Shown in pieces: positions 34,688 to 43,278 of a stretch of DNA of 64,000 nt (the stretch's first letter is position 1; the number at the start of each line of letters is the position of its first letter). The DNA lies in assembly GCA_964394665.1 (NCBI GenBank), contig CAYMYN010000017.1, positions 1 to 64,000 on the forward strand, read 5' to 3'. Under the pieces are notes generated by a model that was not told the DNA's origin, did not search any database, and saw nothing but the letters and a program-made list of their open reading frames with translations. The stretch comes from CAYMYN01 sp964394665. GTDB taxonomy: Bacteria; Planctomycetota; UBA1135; GCA-002686595. The position numbers were made by a program, and so were the translations under genes.

Positions 34688-35925
34688 GGCTCCTGCTCCC
34701 CCGCCTCCGGCTTCAGGTACAGATCGACCGCGAGCACGCGCCGACCGCGCACCTCGTGCACCTCGCAGACGAGGTTCCCCTGCACGACGCGGTCGCCCTT
34801 GCGCGGGATGCGGCCCAGGCGCGCGGTGACCATACCGCCGACGGTCTCGAACTCCTTGGGCACGATCTGGTGCCCGAAGCGTTCGTTCCAGTCGCGCACG
34901 GACAGGTTGCCCGCCACGCGGTAGCGGCCCTCGCCGAGGGGCACGACGGGCTTGCTGCGCGCCTCGCCCTCGACCCGCAGCTCGCCCACGATCTCCTCGA
35001 AGACGTCCTCGATCGTCACCAGCCCAGCGGTCCCGCCCCACTCGTCGACGACCACCGCCTCGGCCGTGCGGTCGCGCTGGAACTCGAGCAGGAGCGAGAG
35101 GGCCGTCGCGACCTCGGGCACGAACTTGACCGGCATGACGAGCTCGGCCACGGGCCGACCGCGGTGGCGCAGCAGGTCGCGCACGCGCACGCACCCCACG
35201 ACCTCGTCGGGGCCGCCGCGCACGACCGGCATCCAGGTCTGGTGCTTGGCCAGGGCTTCCTGGAGCGCGGGCCCCGGCTCGGCGCAACCCTCGTCGAGGA
35301 CGCACATGTCGACCCGCGGCAGCATGATCTCGCGCACGCGGATGCCATCGAGCTCGACGATCTCGGAGATCATGTCGACTTCGTCCTCCGCCAGCAGCCC
35401 CTGCTGCGCGCTGCGCACGAGCAGCTCCTCGAGCACCTCGGGGGTCAGCTCGCCCTCGTCGACCTGGTCGGCGCCGGAGAGGCGCAGGATGAACTCGACC
35501 AAGAGCTGGATCGCGCGCCGGACCGGAGCCAGGGCGAGCGCCAGGGCCTCGAGCGGCAGCGCGACGAGCCGCGCCACCGCCAGCGGCGCGCGCAGGGCCA
35601 GGGTCTTGGGCAGGATCTCCCCGCAGATCAGCACCGCGATCAGGGCCGGCAGGCCCTCCAGGAAGCCCAGCCCGTAGGTCTCCAGCACGGGAAACCGCAC
35701 GCGCATCGCGAAGGCGAAGAACAGCACGTTCACCACCAGGTTGCCGAGGAGGATCGTGATCAGGGTCTCGCTCGGCCGCCGCAGGAGTTGCACGACGTGC
35801 CGCGGGGCGTGCAAGCGCTGCTCGATCGAGAGGCTGAACAGCGAAGTCTCGGCCGCGCTGAAGCTCCCCGAGAGCGTGAGCAGCGCCGCGAGCAACAGGA
35901 CCAGCAGGGGCGGCACCTCGCTCAT
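34684..35925 (-). CDS. CNNM/DUF21 transporter with CBS pair and CorC_HlyC domain
   Basis: 413 residues, full-length form of the family. DUF21 membrane domain: SGSFSAAETSLFSLSIEQRL, ILLGNLVVNVLFFAFAMRV and ICGEILPKTLALRAPL. The CBS pair includes VREIMLPRVDMCVLDEG and TWMPVVRGGPDEVVGCV, ending GGTAGLVTIEDVFEEIVGEL. The C-terminal CorC_HlyC domain reads YRVAGNLSVRDWNERFG and ends in a charged tail. The family exports or senses divalent cations. ATG 35925 overlaps the histidine-kinase stop (ATGA), and its own stop overlaps the next CNNM gene, so three genes are translationally linked. The upstream kinase may sense the ion or membrane state these proteins handle; that link is inference. Confidence 0.92.
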   Translation of the reverse strand: MSEVPPLLVLLLAALLTLSGSFSAAETSLFSLSIEQRLHAPRHVVQLLRRPSETLITILLGNLVVNVLFFAFAMRVRFPVLETYGLGFLEGLPALIAVLICGEILPKTLALRAPLAVARLVALPLEALALALAPVRRAIQLLVEFILRLSGADQVDEGELTPEVLEELLVRSAQQGLLAEDEVDMISEIVELDGIRVREIMLPRVDMCVLDEGCAEPGPALQEALAKHQTWMPVVRGGPDEVVGCVRVRDLLRHRGRPVAELVMPVKFVPEVATALSLLLEFQRDRTAEAVVVDEWGGTAGLVTIEDVFEEIVGELRVEGEARSKPVVPLGEGRYRVAGNLSVRDWNERFGHQIVPKEFETVGGMVTARLGRIPRKGDRVVQGNLVCEVHEVRGRRVLAVDLYLKPEAGEQEP

Positions 35926-37412
35926 GCGGTCCCTTCCCCGGCCACCGGCAACAGCACTTGGGCGCGGAAGCCCGCCCCGGGCCGACTCGTGAACTCGACT
36001 CGCCCGCCGTGGCGCAGCGCGATGTTCTGCACCAGGGCGAGGCCCAGGCCGGTTCCCTTGCCGACCTCCTTGGTGGTGTAGAAGAGGTTGCCCAGGCGCT
36101 CCAGGACCTCGGGCTCGACGCCCGGCCCATCGTCCTCGACGACCAGCGCGAGGCGCTCCCCGAGTCGCCCCAGGGTCACGCGCACGCGACCGCCGCCGGG
36201 GGGCGGCGCCTGCTCGAGCGCGTCGAGGGCATTGCCGACCAGGTTGAGCACCGCCTGGCCGAGCTCGGTCCGGTCGCCGAGCACCGGGGGCAGGCTCGCT
36301 TGCGGTTCGAACTCGAGGCGCACGCCCGCGCGCTCGGCGCGGTGCTCCACCAACGAGAGCGCCGCGCGCACCGCCTCCGCGAGGTCGATCTCGACCAGCG
36401 CCGTGGCGCGCGGCGTGAAGCGCAGCAGGTTGCCGACGGTCAGGCGCACCCGCTCCAGCCCGTCGAGCAGCAGGCCCAGGTAACGCTCGCGGCGCTCCGG
36501 CGCGACGTCCTCGCGCTGCAGCACCTGCACGGCGTTGACCATCCCGCCCAAGGGGTTGTTGATCTCGTGGGCGATGCCCGCGGCGAGCTCCCCCATCGCC
36601 GCCAATTGGCGCTGGCGCATGGCCGCGGCCTCGACCGCGCGCACCTGGGCGGTGGCCGCCTCGACCTCCCGCGCGAGGCGTTCGTTGAACCCCTGCACCT
36701 CGCGCGTCATGTCGTTGAAGCTGCGCATGAGCTCGGAGAGCTCGTCGCGCCGCCGCGGGACCTCGAGGCGCGTGTCCAGCGCGCCGCGGCGGACCCGCTG
36801 CGCGCCCTCCGCGAGCTTCTCGACCGGCTCGAGCACGAAGCGCCTCAGCAGGAGGAAGGTACCCAGGGTCAGGAGCACGGTCGAGCCGAGGAACCAGGGC
36901 AGGAGCGTCCACAGCAATGCACGCCGATCGACGCCCGTGTCGAGCCGGAACCACAGCGCCCCCCAGGTACGCCCGGCCAGGTCGTAGATCGGCACGGAGA
37001 GTCCCTGGGCGCCGCCGATGGGCTGGCCTTCGTCGACCGCGCGCAGCATGAAGCGCAGCACGGCGTCCACGTCGAGCCCGTGGCCCCGACGCAAGCTGCC
37101 GGTCGGGTTGAGGAACACACCCCGCGGGACGACGCGGCCGTCGGCGCCGACCTGCAGGTTGCGATCGACGAGGATCGCGTCCTGGAAATCCTTCCAGTAG
37201 GGCCACTGGAGGATCTGGGCCACCTTGAGCTCGCCGCGCGGGTCGATGGTCGGGCGCAGGATGTAGTCGAGGCGTTCGGCGAACTCGAGCTGGAGCTCCT
37301 CCCGCTCCCGGGCCAGCTCCAAGGAGAGGAACCACATCCCGGCCGCGAACACGACGACGTTCACCGCCGTGACCAGGATCAGGACCCGAATCCGGAGCGA
37401 CATCAGGAGCAT
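35922..37412 (-). CDS. Membrane sensor histidine kinase (orphan)
   Basis: 496 residues. TM1 is at 7-28 and TM2 near 168-188, flanking a periplasmic sensor of about 140 residues (LSLELAREREELQLEFAERL at its start). A HAMP linker follows (LEPVEKLAEGAQRVRRGALD), then a coiled coil. The dimerisation helix has the H-box AAGIAHEINNPLGGM with a phosphoacceptor His. The ATPase domain has an N-box (LVGNALDAL), a G1 box (DDGPGVEP), and a GTGLGLAL G2 box, so catalysis is likely. No response regulator gene lies beside it. ATG 37412 is preferred; ATG 37403 is an alternative. Its stop overlaps the CNNM gene start, implying joint expression. The pilus gene pilC ends 34 bp upstream. Confidence 0.93.
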   Translation of the reverse strand: MLLMSLRIRVLILVTAVNVVVFAAGMWFLSLELAREREELQLEFAERLDYILRPTIDPRGELKVAQILQWPYWKDFQDAILVDRNLQVGADGRVVPRGVFLNPTGSLRRGHGLDVDAVLRFMLRAVDEGQPIGGAQGLSVPIYDLAGRTWGALWFRLDTGVDRRALLWTLLPWFLGSTVLLTLGTFLLLRRFVLEPVEKLAEGAQRVRRGALDTRLEVPRRRDELSELMRSFNDMTREVQGFNERLAREVEAATAQVRAVEAAAMRQRQLAAMGELAAGIAHEINNPLGGMVNAVQVLQREDVAPERRERYLGLLLDGLERVRLTVGNLLRFTPRATALVEIDLAEAVRAALSLVEHRAERAGVRLEFEPQASLPPVLGDRTELGQAVLNLVGNALDALEQAPPPGGGRVRVTLGRLGERLALVVEDDGPGVEPEVLERLGNLFYTTKEVGKGTGLGLALVQNIALRHGGRVEFTSRPGAGFRAQVLLPVAGEGTA

Positions 37413-37446
37413 CCCCCGTCGGGTCGGGCCCGCCGGCCCGCCGACG

Positions 37447-38583
37447 TCATAGGCTGCCGAGCTGACTCATGATCTCCATCAGGGGCATGAAGAGCGCCAC
37501 CACGATGAAGCCCACGAGGGCCGCGATCACGACCAACAGCACGGGTTCGAGCAGCTTGAAGAAGGCATCGATGCGCCGATCGACCTGCACCTCGTACGCG
37601 TCCGCGACGCGCAGCAGCATGCGATCGAGCTCGCCGGTCTCCTCGCCCACGTCGACCATGTTCACGACCAGGTCGTCGAACAGGCCGGTCTCGCCCATGG
37701 GGCGGGCCAGGCCCTCGCCCTCGCGCACGGTGCGCCGCACGTCCTCGACCGCCTCCTGGAGGACGTCGTTGCCGGTCGCGTCGCGCACGATCCCGAGGGC
37801 GTCCAGGTGCGGGACGCCGGCCTGGACCAGCGTGCCGAAGGTGCGGCAGAAGCCTGCCACGAGCGAACCCGACACGACCGGGCCGATGCCGGGCAGGCGC
37901 AGGAGCAGCTTGTGCACCGCGTAGCGGTACCCCCTGCCGCGGCGCATCCCGACCCCGTGCAGCAGGAGCAGCGCCAGGGGCAGACCGAAGACCACGTACC
38001 AGTACTTCACCGTGAAGTCCGAGAGGTCGAGCAGGATCCGCGTGGGCCCCGGCAGATCGACCTGGAACGAGCGGAAGATCTCCTCGAACTTGGGGATCAC
38101 CCAGGTGATGACGGCGGCCAGGACGCCGATCGCGACCACCAGGATCACCGTCGGGTAGATCATGGCCCCGCGCACCGTGGCGCGGATCGTGGCGGCCTTC
38201 TCGCGGAAGGCCGCCAGCCGCGTCAGCACGCGGTCGAGCACGCCGCCGGCCTCGCCGGCCCGCACCATGCTCGAGTAGAGCGTGTCGAAGACCCGCTCGT
38301 GCTTGCCCATGGCCTCGGAGAGCGGCGTGCCGCCCGAGACGTCCTCGACCAGCTCGGCCAGGACGCCCTTGAAGGGCCCCGGGCGCATCTGGCCCTCGAG
38401 GATCGAGAGCGAGCGCACGATCGGGATGCCCGCTTCGGTGAGGGTCGAGAGCTGGATCGTGAAGTCGGTCACGACCTGCGCCGGCACCCGCCCGCCGCGT
38501 CGGCGCCGGACCGGGGCCGGGCCGGCTCCGCCGCGCGGCGTCGGTCCGACTGCCGGGGCGGTTCGCTTGATCTTCTTGGCCAT
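37447..38583 (-). CDS. pilC: Type IV pilus / type II secretion inner-membrane platform protein PilC
   Basis: 378 residues. The GspF-type domain occurs twice: first VTDFTIQLSTLTEAGIPIVR with YSSMVRAGEAGGVLDRVL, and later FCRTFGTLVQAGVPHLDAL with VVNMVDVGEETGELDRML. Three hydrophobic segments are predicted (about 142-165, 195-215, and 350-375). The N-terminus (residues 1-33) is basic and Pro-rich. PilC bridges the assembly ATPases and the growing pilus. It is slightly shorter than usual and lacks the N-terminal extension. It lies just after pilB (71-bp gap) and before the histidine kinase. No pilin gene is in the window, so pilins must be encoded elsewhere. Confidence 0.93.
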   Translation of the reverse strand: MAKKIKRTAPAVGPTPRGGAGPAPVRRRRGGRVPAQVVTDFTIQLSTLTEAGIPIVRSLSILEGQMRPGPFKGVLAELVEDVSGGTPLSEAMGKHERVFDTLYSSMVRAGEAGGVLDRVLTRLAAFREKAATIRATVRGAMIYPTVILVVAIGVLAAVITWVIPKFEEIFRSFQVDLPGPTRILLDLSDFTVKYWYVVFGLPLALLLLHGVGMRRGRGYRYAVHKLLLRLPGIGPVVSGSLVAGFCRTFGTLVQAGVPHLDALGIVRDATGNDVLQEAVEDVRRTVREGEGLARPMGETGLFDDLVVNMVDVGEETGELDRMLLRVADAYEVQVDRRIDAFFKLLEPVLLVVIAALVGFIVVALFMPLMEIMSQLGSL

Positions 38584-38654
38584 GGTTGCTGCGGCACCCT
38601 ACCCAGGTCCCCTCGGGAGTTCACCGTTCCGGTCCCCGCGAACCCCGGGGAACT

Positions 38655-40322
38655 TCACAGGGTGGTCTCGCGCAGGACCTCCTCGATCGTCGTGCGCCCC
38701 TCGGTCACCAGGCGCAGCCCGCTCTCGCGCAGGCTCGCCATCCCCCCCGCCACGGCCAGCTCGCGCACGCGCTCGACCGAGGCGCGCTCGAGGATCGCGT
38801 TGCGGATCGACTCGTCCATGCGCAGGATCTCGAAGATGCCCGTGCGCCCCCGGTAGCCGGTGTGGTGGCAGTTGGGGCAGCCCTTGCCGTAGTGCAGGCT
38901 CGCGCCGCGTAGGGCCCCTCCGTCGGGGCCGAGCTCGAGCAACAGCTCCTCGTCGGGCACGAACGACTGGCGGCAGTCGGCGCAGATCGTGCGCACCAGG
39001 CGCTGGGCGATCACGGCCTCGAGGGTCGCGGCGATCAGGAAGGGCGGGACGCCCATGTCGACCAGGCGCGTGACGGTGCTCGGCGCGTCGTTCGTGTGCA
39101 CCGTCGAGTAGACGGTGTGGCCGGTGAGGCTGGCCTCCACCGCGACCTGGGCGGTCTCGCGGTCGCGGATCTCGCCCACCAGGATCTTGTCCGGGTCCTG
39201 GCGCAGGATGGTGCGCAGGACCGCGGCGTAGGTGACGCCGATGTCCTCGTGGATCGGGACCTGCACGATGCCGTCGATGTCGTACTCGACCGGATCCTCG
39301 GCCGTGATGATCTTGACATCCGGCTTGCTCGCCTCCTGGAGCATCGAGTAGAGCGTGGTCGTCTTGCCCGAGCCCGTAGGCCCGGAGACGAGCACGATCC
39401 CGTGCGGGAGCTCGGTCAGGGCGCGCAGCGCAGCCTCGTTCTCGGCCGAGAGCCCGATCGAGCGCAGGTCGAGGCTCACGGCCGAGCGGTCGAGGACGCG
39501 CATCACGCAGCCCTCCCCCGCCACGCTAGGCAGGGTCGCCACGCGCAGGTCGACCGGCCGGCCGTCGATCGCGAGCTCGATGCGACCGTCCTGGGGCACG
39601 CGCGTCTCGGTGATGTCGAGGTTGCTCATCACCTTGATGCGCGATACGAGCGGCAACGCCAGGTGCGGCGGCGGAGCCTCGATCTCGTACAGGGCGCCGT
39701 CGACGCGGTAGCGGATGCGGAACTCGCGCTCGAAGACCTCGAAGTGCACGTCGCTCGCGCGGTCGCGGATGGCGCGGTGCAGGATCGAGTTGAGCAGGCG
39801 CACCACCGGCTGGCTGGCCGCGGCGGTCTCGGCGTCGGCGCCCTGCACGGCGCGCGCGGCGGCGGCGATGGCCTGGTCGAGGCTCTCCTCCTCGCCGTAG
39901 TGCTTCAGCACCAACTCGCGGATCCGCTTGGCGTCGCCGACCGCCCCACGCACCTCGACGCCGGTCGAGAAGGAGAGATCCTGCAGGACGGCGGTGTTGA
40001 GCGGGTCGCCCAGGGCCACCACCAGCACGCCGCCCTCGAGCCGCAGCGGGAGGACGCCGTAGGTGTGCGCGGTCGAGCCGTCGACCAGGCCCAGGGCCTG
40101 GGGCGTGGGTGTCACCCGCTCGAGGTCGACGGTCTCGAGCCCCGCCTGCTCGGCGAGGGCCATGGCGACGTCCGCTCCGGTGCAGTGCCCGAGCGCGATC
40201 AGGGCCTGGCCGAAGAGTCCGCCGTGTCGGCGCTGTTCGTCGAGGGCCTCCTGGACCTGGCCCTCGCGCAGGACGCCGCGGGCCTTCAGGATCTGCCCCA
40301 GCAGTCGCCGTCCCTCGCTCAA
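38655..40322 (-). CDS. pilB: Type IV pilus assembly ATPase PilB (GspE family)
   Basis: 555 residues. The N-terminal GspE/MshE-like domain (residues 1-170, LLGQILKARGVLREGQVQEA) precedes the motor. The motor shows the Arg-containing RASDVHFEVFEREFRIRYRV segment, Walker A GPTGSGKTT, the Asp box with RQDPDKILVGEIRD, the His box HTVYSTVHTND, and a C4 zinc module with CADC and CPNC before GYRGRTGIFE. All motifs of an active hexameric pilus extension ATPase are present. The start is a TTG at 40322, overlapping the pilT stop (TTGA), so translation is coupled. A second PilB-like ATPase is encoded upstream; which one drives extension cannot be told from sequence. Confidence 0.94.
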   Translation of the reverse strand: MSEGRRLLGQILKARGVLREGQVQEALDEQRRHGGLFGQALIALGHCTGADVAMALAEQAGLETVDLERVTPTPQALGLVDGSTAHTYGVLPLRLEGGVLVVALGDPLNTAVLQDLSFSTGVEVRGAVGDAKRIRELVLKHYGEEESLDQAIAAAARAVQGADAETAAASQPVVRLLNSILHRAIRDRASDVHFEVFEREFRIRYRVDGALYEIEAPPPHLALPLVSRIKVMSNLDITETRVPQDGRIELAIDGRPVDLRVATLPSVAGEGCVMRVLDRSAVSLDLRSIGLSAENEAALRALTELPHGIVLVSGPTGSGKTTTLYSMLQEASKPDVKIITAEDPVEYDIDGIVQVPIHEDIGVTYAAVLRTILRQDPDKILVGEIRDRETAQVAVEASLTGHTVYSTVHTNDAPSTVTRLVDMGVPPFLIAATLEAVIAQRLVRTICADCRQSFVPDEELLLELGPDGGALRGASLHYGKGCPNCHHTGYRGRTGIFEILRMDESIRNAILERASVERVRELAVAGGMASLRESGLRLVTEGRTTIEEVLRETTL

Positions 40323-41371
40323 AGGCGCGCCTCCAGATCGCGGGGATCCTGGGCGTGCTCGAGCGCCACCTTGGCCGTCACCTGCCCCCCCTTCACGAGG
40401 TCCAGCAGGTAGTCGTCCAGCGTCACCATGCCCAGGCGCTTGGAGGTCTGGATCGTGGACGGGATCTTCTGGGTCTCGTTCTTACGGATCAGGTTGGCGA
40501 CGGCGGAGGTCATCAACATGACCTCGAAGCCCGCGACGCGTCCCTTGCCGTCCGCGCGCGGCATCAGCACCTGCGAGAGGACCGCCAGCAAGGAAACCGA
40601 GAGCTGGGCGCGGATCTGCTCCTGCTGGTTGGCCGGGAACGCGTCGATGATGCGGTTGACGGTGCGCGCGCTGCCGGTCGTGTGCAAGGTGCCGAACACC
40701 AGGTGCCCGGTCTCGGCGGCGGTGATCGCGGCGGAGATCGTCTCGAGGTCGCGCATCTCGCCCAGGAGGATCACGTCCGGGTCCTGACGCAGGGCGCGGC
40801 GGATGGCCTCGGGGAAGTCGGGCACGTCGACGCCCACCTCGCGCTGGGTCACGAGGCCCTTCTTGTGCGAGTGGAAGTACTCGATCGGGTCCTCGATGGT
40901 GACGATGTGGCGGTCCCGGTTGGCGTTGATCCAGTCGATCATCGTCGCCAGGGTGGTCGTCTTGCCCGAACCCGTGGGGCCGGTGACGAGGATCAGGCCG
41001 CGCGGCGCGGAGAGCAGCTCGCGCACGGCCTCGGGCAGGCCGATCTGCTCGAACGAGAGCAGGCGTGAGGGGATCAGGCGCAGCACGGCCGAGAAGCGCC
41101 CGCGCTGGCGGAAGACGCTGGCCCGGAAGCGATTGCCGTCGGTGTGCGCGACCCCGAAGTCCGTGCTGCCGACCGCGGCGACCTCCTTCCAGTGGTGCTC
41201 GTCGCACAGCGCCCGGCAGAGCGCCTCGGCCTCGGCGTCCTCCAGCGGGGCGCGGTCGAAGGAGACCAGCTTGCCGTCGATGCGCCCCACCGGCGGGCGG
41301 CCCGGGTTGAGGTGCAGGTCGGAGGCGCCGCGCGTCACGGCGGTGCTCAACAGATCGTGGATGGCGCTCAC
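40319..41371 (-). CDS. pilT: Type IV pilus retraction ATPase PilT
   Basis: 350 residues, the standard PilT length. The N-terminal PAS-like domain (RGASDLHLNPGRPPVGRIDG) is followed by a RecA motor: Walker A GPTGSGKTT, the Asp box RQDPDVILLGEMRD, the His box HLVFGTLHTTGSART. The PilT-specific C-terminal helix VANLIRKNETQKI matches the AIRNLIRE-type retraction motif. The protein powers depolymerisation of type IV pili, giving twitching motility. It ends in a TTGA overlap with pilB and lies 46 bp after the second pilB-like gene, so the four motor genes form one operon. Confidence 0.96.
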   Translation of the reverse strand: MSAIHDLLSTAVTRGASDLHLNPGRPPVGRIDGKLVSFDRAPLEDAEAEALCRALCDEHHWKEVAAVGSTDFGVAHTDGNRFRASVFRQRGRFSAVLRLIPSRLLSFEQIGLPEAVRELLSAPRGLILVTGPTGSGKTTTLATMIDWINANRDRHIVTIEDPIEYFHSHKKGLVTQREVGVDVPDFPEAIRRALRQDPDVILLGEMRDLETISAAITAAETGHLVFGTLHTTGSARTVNRIIDAFPANQQEQIRAQLSVSLLAVLSQVLMPRADGKGRVAGFEVMLMTSAVANLIRKNETQKIPSTIQTSKRLGMVTLDDYLLDLVKGGQVTAKVALEHAQDPRDLEARL

Positions 41372-41417
41372 GGGTTGGGTCCTCGGGTTCGCGGGCGGGG
41401 ACGCCGGGCGTCGCGGG

Positions 41418-43079
41418 TCATCGGGCGCTCTCCGCCGCGCGCACGACGCGCAGCACCTCGGCCACGCTGGTGCGGCCGGCGAGCACCTTGCGGGCGCCGT
41501 CGACGAGCAACGGGCGCAGCTTGCCCGTCGCGTGGGCCGTGCGCTGGATGTCGCCCAGGCTCGCCTGACGGAAGGTCATCTCGCGCAGGGCGGCGTCCAT
41601 CTCGAGCGACTCGAACAGCGCCAGGCGCCCGCGGTACCCGCTGCCCTCGCAGGCCCGACAACCCCGCGGACGGCGCAGGCTGACGTCCCCCACGTGCTGC
41701 GGGTCCAGCCCCAGGGCGCGCAGCTCCTCGGGGTGCGGCCGGTAGGTCTCGGCGCAGTCCTCGCACAGCCGTCGCACGAGGCGCTGGGCGAGCACCGCCT
41801 GAACGGCCGCGGCCACCAGGAAGGGCTGCACGCCGAGGTCCTGCAGGCGCGTGATGGCGCTCGCGGCGTCATTGGTGTGGATCGTCGAGAACACCAGGTG
41901 CCCGGTGAGCGCGGCCTGGATCGCGATCTCGGCCGTCTCGAGGTCGCGGATCTCACCCACCAGGATCACGTTCGGCGCGCAGCGCAGCATGGCCTTCAGG
42001 ATGCGCCCGAAGCTGAGGCCGATGCGGTTGTTGACCTGGACCTGGTTGATGCCCTGCAGGTTGTACTCGACCGGGTCCTCGGCGGTGATGATCTTGACGT
42101 CGGGTCGGTTGAGCTCGGAGAGCGCCGCGTAGAGCGTGGTCGTCTTCCCCGACCCCGTGGGCCCGGTCACCAGGCAGATGCCGTGCGGGCGCTGGATGAT
42201 GCGGCGGAACCAGCGGTGGTCCTCGTCGTCGAATCCCAGGTCGCGCAGGCTGAGCAGGTTGCCGCCCTTGTCGAGCAGGCGCATGACCATCGTCTCGCCG
42301 TGGTTCGAGGGCAGCACCGAGACGCGCACGTCGATGTCGCGCCCGTCGAGCTTGAGCCCGATGCGCCCGTCCTGGGGCTTGCGCTTCTCGGCGATGTCGA
42401 GCCGCGCCATGATCTTGAGCCGCGAGGTCAGGGGCGCGCGCAGGTGCTCGGGATGCTCCGCCATGTCGCGCAGCAGGCCGTCGATCCGGTAGCGCACGCG
42501 CACGCGGCCCGGGTAGGGCTCGACGTGGATGTCGCTGGCGCGCATCGCCAGCGCCTCCTGGAAGGTCTTCGATACCAGGCGCACGATCGGCGCGTCGCCC
42601 TCCTCGTCGTCGACGCCGACGGCCCCCAGGCTGCGCGCCACGACCTCCTCCGCCTGGGCGCCGTAGTAGCGCTCGAGCGCCCGCTTCAGGGCGCTCGCGG
42701 CAGCCAGGGCGCAGACCACGTCCGCGCCCGTGGTGAACGAGAGTTGGTCGGCGAGGATGCGCTTGACCGGATCGTCGATCGCGACCACCAGGCGCCCCTC
42801 GCGCAGGGTCAGCGGCAGGAGGCCCTGCTCGCGCGCGATGTCCTCCGGCACGCGTGCCAGGACCTCGGCCGGGATGCGCCCCTTGTCGAGGTCGACGAAG
42901 GGCATGCCCTGCTCCTTGGCCCAGGCGCGGGTGACGGTGACCTCGTCGGCGTAGCCCAGCGCCAGCAGGGCTTCCCCCAGGCGCACGCCCCGATTGCGCT
43001 GGTGCGCGCGGGCCTCGGAGTGCTGGGCCTCGGTGATCGCGCCGGAGGCGACGAGGAGCTCGCCGAGCGTGGGGCTCAA
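41418..43079 (-). CDS. Second PilB/GspE-type assembly ATPase
   Basis: 553 residues. N-terminal GspE domain (LGELLVASGAITEAQHSEA), then the motor: VRVRYRIDGLLRDM, Walker A GPTGSGKTT, the Asp box LRCAPNVILVGEIRD, the His box HLVFSTIHTNDAASA, and the zinc module with CEDC and CRAC before GYRGRLALFE. It is clearly a paralogue of the pilB two genes downstream, and may drive a type II secretion or second pilus system, or act with PilB in one machine. The start used here is a TTG at 43079, close to where homologues begin and 72 bases after a TATCCT box at 43151-43156; upstream ATGs lie beyond that box. No SD is evident, so the start is less certain than the gene. Confidence 0.9.
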   Translation of the reverse strand: MSPTLGELLVASGAITEAQHSEARAHQRNRGVRLGEALLALGYADEVTVTRAWAKEQGMPFVDLDKGRIPAEVLARVPEDIAREQGLLPLTLREGRLVVAIDDPVKRILADQLSFTTGADVVCALAAASALKRALERYYGAQAEEVVARSLGAVGVDDEEGDAPIVRLVSKTFQEALAMRASDIHVEPYPGRVRVRYRIDGLLRDMAEHPEHLRAPLTSRLKIMARLDIAEKRKPQDGRIGLKLDGRDIDVRVSVLPSNHGETMVMRLLDKGGNLLSLRDLGFDDEDHRWFRRIIQRPHGICLVTGPTGSGKTTTLYAALSELNRPDVKIITAEDPVEYNLQGINQVQVNNRIGLSFGRILKAMLRCAPNVILVGEIRDLETAEIAIQAALTGHLVFSTIHTNDAASAITRLQDLGVQPFLVAAAVQAVLAQRLVRRLCEDCAETYRPHPEELRALGLDPQHVGDVSLRRPRGCRACEGSGYRGRLALFESLEMDAALREMTFRQASLGDIQRTAHATGKLRPLLVDGARKVLAGRTSVAEVLRVVRAAESAR

Positions 43080-43150
43080 AGGTCGGGGGGCCGGGCGGTG
43101 GGAGAGGGACGGCGGGGAGCGGGCACGCCGCCCGGTCCGGGAGGGCGCAG

Positions 43151-43156
43151 AGGATA
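43151..43156 (-). promoter_or_regulatory. Putative -10 box (TATCCT) for the pilus ATPase operon
   Basis: TATCCT on the minus strand, 72 bases before the TTG at 43079. It argues against a longer N-terminus for the second PilB. -35 unclear. Confidence 0.4.
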
Positions 43157-43216
43157 GCACCGCTCCCAGGGCCGTCCAACGCGCTCGCCGCGCCGCCTGG
43201 ACCGTGCGGGAACGGC

Positions 43217-43251
43217 GGCGGGCCGCCGCGCCGATGGCGCGGCGGCCCGCC
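43217..43251 (-). terminator. Perfect 16-bp hairpin downstream of the DUF1573 lipoprotein gene
   Basis: The arm 43217-43232 pairs without mismatch with 43236-43251 around a three-base loop. It begins 28 bases past the stop codon at 43279. No T-tract follows, but the stem is strong enough to act as an intrinsic terminator or a block to RNase decay. It lies before the pilus operon promoter. Confidence 0.6.
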
Positions 43252-43278
43252 CTGGGGGGGTCGTCGTCTCGACGGCGA

